Shown in pieces: positions 6,670-8,799 of a DNA stretch of 8,799 nucleotides. Numbering within the stretch: the stretch's first letter is position 1; each line of letters begins with the position of its first letter. The notes beneath the pieces are model-generated. The model was given only the letters and a program-made list of their open reading frames with translations. It was not told the origin of the DNA and did no database searches. The stretch is from the NCBI GenBank assembly GCA_938001995.1, contig CALLAV010000177.1:1-8799 (forward strand). The letters are read 5' to 3'. This DNA is from an uncultured Amylibacter sp. Its GTDB lineage: Bacteria > Pseudomonadota > Alphaproteobacteria > Rhodobacterales > Rhodobacteraceae. Position numbers and translations under genes: made by a program.

Positions 6670-7470
6670 ATGACACCTAACCTTGTAGACAGCCATTGCC
6701 ACCTCGATTTTCCTGATTTTGAAGGGGAGATCGAAGACATTATCGCGCGCGCAGCCAAGGTTGGCGTGAACCGTATGGTCACAATCTGCACACGGCTGAA
6801 AAACGAACCAAGCGTGCGGGCCATCGCCGAAGCACATGCGCCGATTTTCTATGCCGCTGGGACACACCCAATGAGTGCTGCTGAGGAACCGCTGGCGACA
6901 GTTGAAGAGCTGGTTGCGCTCAGCAAACACCCGAAAATGGTTGGCATTGGCGAAACAGGGCTCGATTATCACTACACATCTGAAAGTGCGCAAATCCAGA
7001 AGGACAGCCTACGCATTCATATTGCTGCTGCGCGCGAAACGGGTCTGCCGCTGATCATTCACGCCCGTGCGGCGGATGATGACATGGCGCGTATCTTGTC
7101 CGAAGAACATGCCAATGGTGCGTATTCTTGTGTGATGCATTGTTATTGTTCGGGGGCAGAGCTGGCGAAAACATCTCTCGACCTTGGGTTTTATCTGTCT
7201 ATGTCCGGCATCGCCACGTTCAAGAACAGCCAAGAGGTGCGCGATATCTTTGCGGCCGCCCCTGTGGATCGTGTGCTGGTGGAAACCGATGCGCCTTATC
7301 TTGCGCCAACACCCTATCGCGGCAAACGCAATGAACCCGCCTACACAGCCAACACTGCCGAAGTGGGAGCGGATGTGTTCAAGATGGATTTCGCCGATTT
7401 TGCCGCGCAAACCACCGCCAATTTCGACCGTCTGTTTTCCAAAGCCGCCGCGCATAAGGCTGCGGCGTGA
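6670..7470 (+). CDS. TatD-family metal-dependent hydrolase (putative DNase)
   Basis: A 266-residue cytoplasmic TIM-barrel amidohydrolase-superfamily protein; members have metal-dependent exonuclease/deoxyribonuclease activity and are implicated in DNA repair or degradation. All expected metal ligands are visible: H9 and H11 in SHCHLD, E95 in GETGLDYH, H131 in IIHARAADDD, H157 in MHCYCSG, and D207 in ETDAPYLAP. Length is normal (about 260). It starts 32 bases after holB, the largest gap in the downstream cluster, with only a weak ribosome binding site. The holB-tatD arrangement (ycfH in E. coli) recurs in many bacteria. The family has several paralogues (TatD, YcfH, YjjV); position beside holB favours the YcfH type, but the symbol is left empty because substrate and subtype are not resolved. 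The stop overlaps the next start by one base. Confidence 0.93.
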   Translation: MTPNLVDSHCHLDFPDFEGEIEDIIARAAKVGVNRMVTICTRLKNEPSVRAIAEAHAPIFYAAGTHPMSAAEEPLATVEELVALSKHPKMVGIGETGLDYHYTSESAQIQKDSLRIHIAAARETGLPLIIHARAADDDMARILSEEHANGAYSCVMHCYCSGAELAKTSLDLGFYLSMSGIATFKNSQEVRDIFAAAPVDRVLVETDAPYLAPTPYRGKRNEPAYTANTAEVGADVFKMDFADFAAQTTANFDRLFSKAAAHKAAA

Positions 7471-8267
7471 TGGCTGAATATGTCTTCACCATATTGGGTT
7501 GCGGCTCCTCTGGCGGGGTTCCCCGTTTGGGCGGCAACTGGGGCGATTGTGACCCGTCTGAACCAAAAAACCGCCGCCAACGGTGTTCCATGCTGGTGGA
7601 CCGGATCACGTCGAACGGGAAAACGTCGGTCCTGATCGACAGCTCGCCTGATTTACGCAACCAGTTGTTAAACGCCGATGTCGGTTCGCTTGATGCGGTC
7701 GTATATACCCACGACCACGCCGACCACGTCCACGGCATTGATGATTTGCGTATGATCGTCTTTAACATGCGCAAACGCCTGCCAATATGGGCCGACGAAG
7801 CCACGCAAAAGACGCTGCGCCAGCGGTTTGGATATACTTTCGAACAGGTCCCTGGCACGCTCTATAAGCCAATCCTAGAAATGAACGATATGACGGGCCC
7901 TGTGTCGATCACGGGCGATGGTGGAACGATTACGTTGACCCCATTCCTTGTGGATCACGGCCCGATCCAAGCCAATGGGTTCCGTATTGAGAACCTCGTC
8001 TACCTGCCAGACATTTCAGATATGAATGACGCAGCTTGGAAGATGGTCGCGGGCCTTGATATGTGGGTGGTCGATGCGCTGCGCCGTGAACCACACCCGA
8101 CACACTCGCACCTTGCCAAAACGCTCGATTGGATCGAAAAGGCCGCGCCGAGGAAAGCTGTGCTGACCAACATGCACAACGATTTGGACTATGCGACCGT
8201 TTGCGGTGAAACGCCCGATCATATCACAGCCGCCTTTGACGGTATGCAAATCAGGCTGCCTGCGTGA
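7470..8267 (+). CDS. Metallo-beta-lactamase-fold hydrolase, PhnP-like
   Basis: A 265-residue MBL-fold phosphodiesterase-like enzyme. The N-terminus ILGCGSSGGVPRLGG, then RRQRCSMLV, matches the PhnP-like group (COG1235), whose E. coli member opens phosphoribosyl 1,2-cyclic phosphate in phosphonate breakdown. Active-site ligands are present: HDHADH at 81-86 (H81, H83, D85, H86), H163 in VDHGP, D181 in LPDIS, and H236 in NMHND. E. coli PhnP also has a structural zinc held by a CxCxxC cluster; here the matching region (NWGDCD) keeps only C27, so that site is probably absent. No phosphonate genes are near, so the substrate is likely another phosphodiester or cyclic phosphate. ATG at 7470 overlaps the tatD stop (TGATG). 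A GTG at 7467 would add one residue; ATG is preferred. It shares a 4-base overlap with the next gene. Confidence 0.9.
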   Translation: MAEYVFTILGCGSSGGVPRLGGNWGDCDPSEPKNRRQRCSMLVDRITSNGKTSVLIDSSPDLRNQLLNADVGSLDAVVYTHDHADHVHGIDDLRMIVFNMRKRLPIWADEATQKTLRQRFGYTFEQVPGTLYKPILEMNDMTGPVSITGDGGTITLTPFLVDHGPIQANGFRIENLVYLPDISDMNDAAWKMVAGLDMWVVDALRREPHPTHSHLAKTLDWIEKAAPRKAVLTNMHNDLDYATVCGETPDHITAAFDGMQIRLPA

Positions 8268-8799
8268 TCGAGATTTTCCTTGTCGTCTTCCCGGTCTTTC
8301 TGGTGGTGGGCGCAGGCTACGGGGCGGTTTATTTCAACCTGTTCAAAGACGACTACGCTGATGCGTTAATGAAGTTCACCCAGAATTTCGCCATCCCGTG
8401 CCTGTTGTTTAATGCCATCGCAAATCTTGACTTGTCCGAAGTCTTCAAACCGCAACTGCTTGGCGCGTTTTACACAGGCTCCGCCACTTGCTTTGTGCTG
8501 AGCACGCTTGGCGCACGATACCTTTTCAATCGACGCGCAGGCGAAGCGGTTGCTATCGGCTTTTGTGCCCTGTTCGCCAACTCAGTCCTGCTGGGTTTTC
8601 CTATCGTTGAACGCGCCTTTGGAACCGAAGCCCTCGGCCCGATCACCGCAATCGTTTCAATCCACGCGCCATTTTGTTATCTGCTTGGCATCACAACGAT
8701 GGAATTCGCCCGCGCAGATGGGCGTGCCCTGCCCGACACAATCAAAGTCGTGACCAAAGCCATGTTTTCCAACGCGCTTATGATTGGCCTTAGCCTTGG
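8264..8799 (+). CDS. AEC-family (auxin efflux carrier-like) transporter, 3' end outside window
   Basis: Starts with GTG at 8264 overlapping the hydrolase stop by 4 bases (GTGA), and stays open to the window end, giving 178 residues, about the first half of a family usually 300-320 residues long. The product is an inner-membrane protein. I see hydrophobic segments at roughly 3-23, 36-55, 65-83, 95-115 and 124-145, and the start of a sixth near 165, matching the 10-helix AEC layout. Family-like features include FAIPCLLFNAIA (42-53) in helix 2 and NSVLLGFPIVERAFG (106-120) in helix 4, resembling the conserved N-x-G-x-LG-x-P segment. Bacterial AEC members export or exchange small organic acids such as malate or malonate, but the substrate cannot be predicted here. 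The overlap indicates cotranscription with the PhnP-like gene. Confidence 0.9.
   Translation, partial: MIEIFLVVFPVFLVVGAGYGAVYFNLFKDDYADALMKFTQNFAIPCLLFNAIANLDLSEVFKPQLLGAFYTGSATCFVLSTLGARYLFNRRAGEAVAIGFCALFANSVLLGFPIVERAFGTEALGPITAIVSIHAPFCYLLGITTMEFARADGRALPDTIKVVTKAMFSNALMIGLSL

Noticed and set aside
8508..8753. 81-residue + frame near the right edge
   Set aside because: Out of frame with the AEC transporter, which is open from 8264 to the end and has membrane segments and family motifs.
1..8799. Defence system, CRISPR array, prophage or transposon
   Set aside because: No regularly spaced repeats, transposase, integrase or toxin-antitoxin-like pair is visible; the window reads as ordinary chromosomal genes.

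Overview
The window is a stretch of chromosome-like, densely coding DNA that looks like a marine alphaproteobacterium of the Rhodobacterales (Roseobacter group). This is inferred from protein style (an alphaproteobacterial-type delta' subunit without a cysteine zinc module, a PhnP-like metallo-hydrolase next to TatD), moderate GC, and tightly packed genes. No 16S or other decisive marker is present, so the assignment is by familiarity and not proof. All protein genes are on the + strand; the only - strand gene is a tRNA. I see no mobile element, CRISPR array, prophage gene or frameshifted gene.

Region 1 (1-2303) holds the 3' part of an IlvD/Edd-family sugar-acid-type dehydratase, then, after a 35-base gap carrying a perfect inverted repeat, a two-dinucleotide-fold flavoprotein of the monooxygenase (CzcO/FMO-like) kind. 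Their metabolic connection is not evident. Region 2 (2304-2778) is the only sizeable non-protein stretch. It has a terminator-like hairpin for the flavoprotein transcript, a convergent tRNA-Ser(UGA) with encoded CCA, a weak promoter candidate for that tRNA, and the leader of the next gene.

Region 3 (2779-8799) is a housekeeping cluster: a lipoprotein with a C-terminal SPOR (peptidoglycan-binding) domain, a PBP5-type D-alanyl-D-alanine carboxypeptidase, thymidylate kinase (tmk), DNA polymerase III delta' (holB), a TatD-family metal-dependent hydrolase, a PhnP-like metallo-beta-lactamase-fold hydrolase, and the first half of an AEC-family (auxin efflux carrier-like) transporter cut by the window end. 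From the carboxypeptidase onward the genes abut or overlap (0, -13, +32, -1 and -4 bases), which implies one transcript with translational coupling. It would link cell-wall maturation at the periplasmic face, dTTP supply, the replication clamp loader, and two metal hydrolases that may act on nucleic acid or nucleotide products.

I did not find a convincing undescribed system. The points most worth a second look are a possible degenerate RlpA-like double-psi barrel hidden in the SPOR lipoprotein, the holB-TatD-PhnP-like coupling with loss of the PhnP structural-zinc cysteines, and small inverted repeats in the intergenic gaps.
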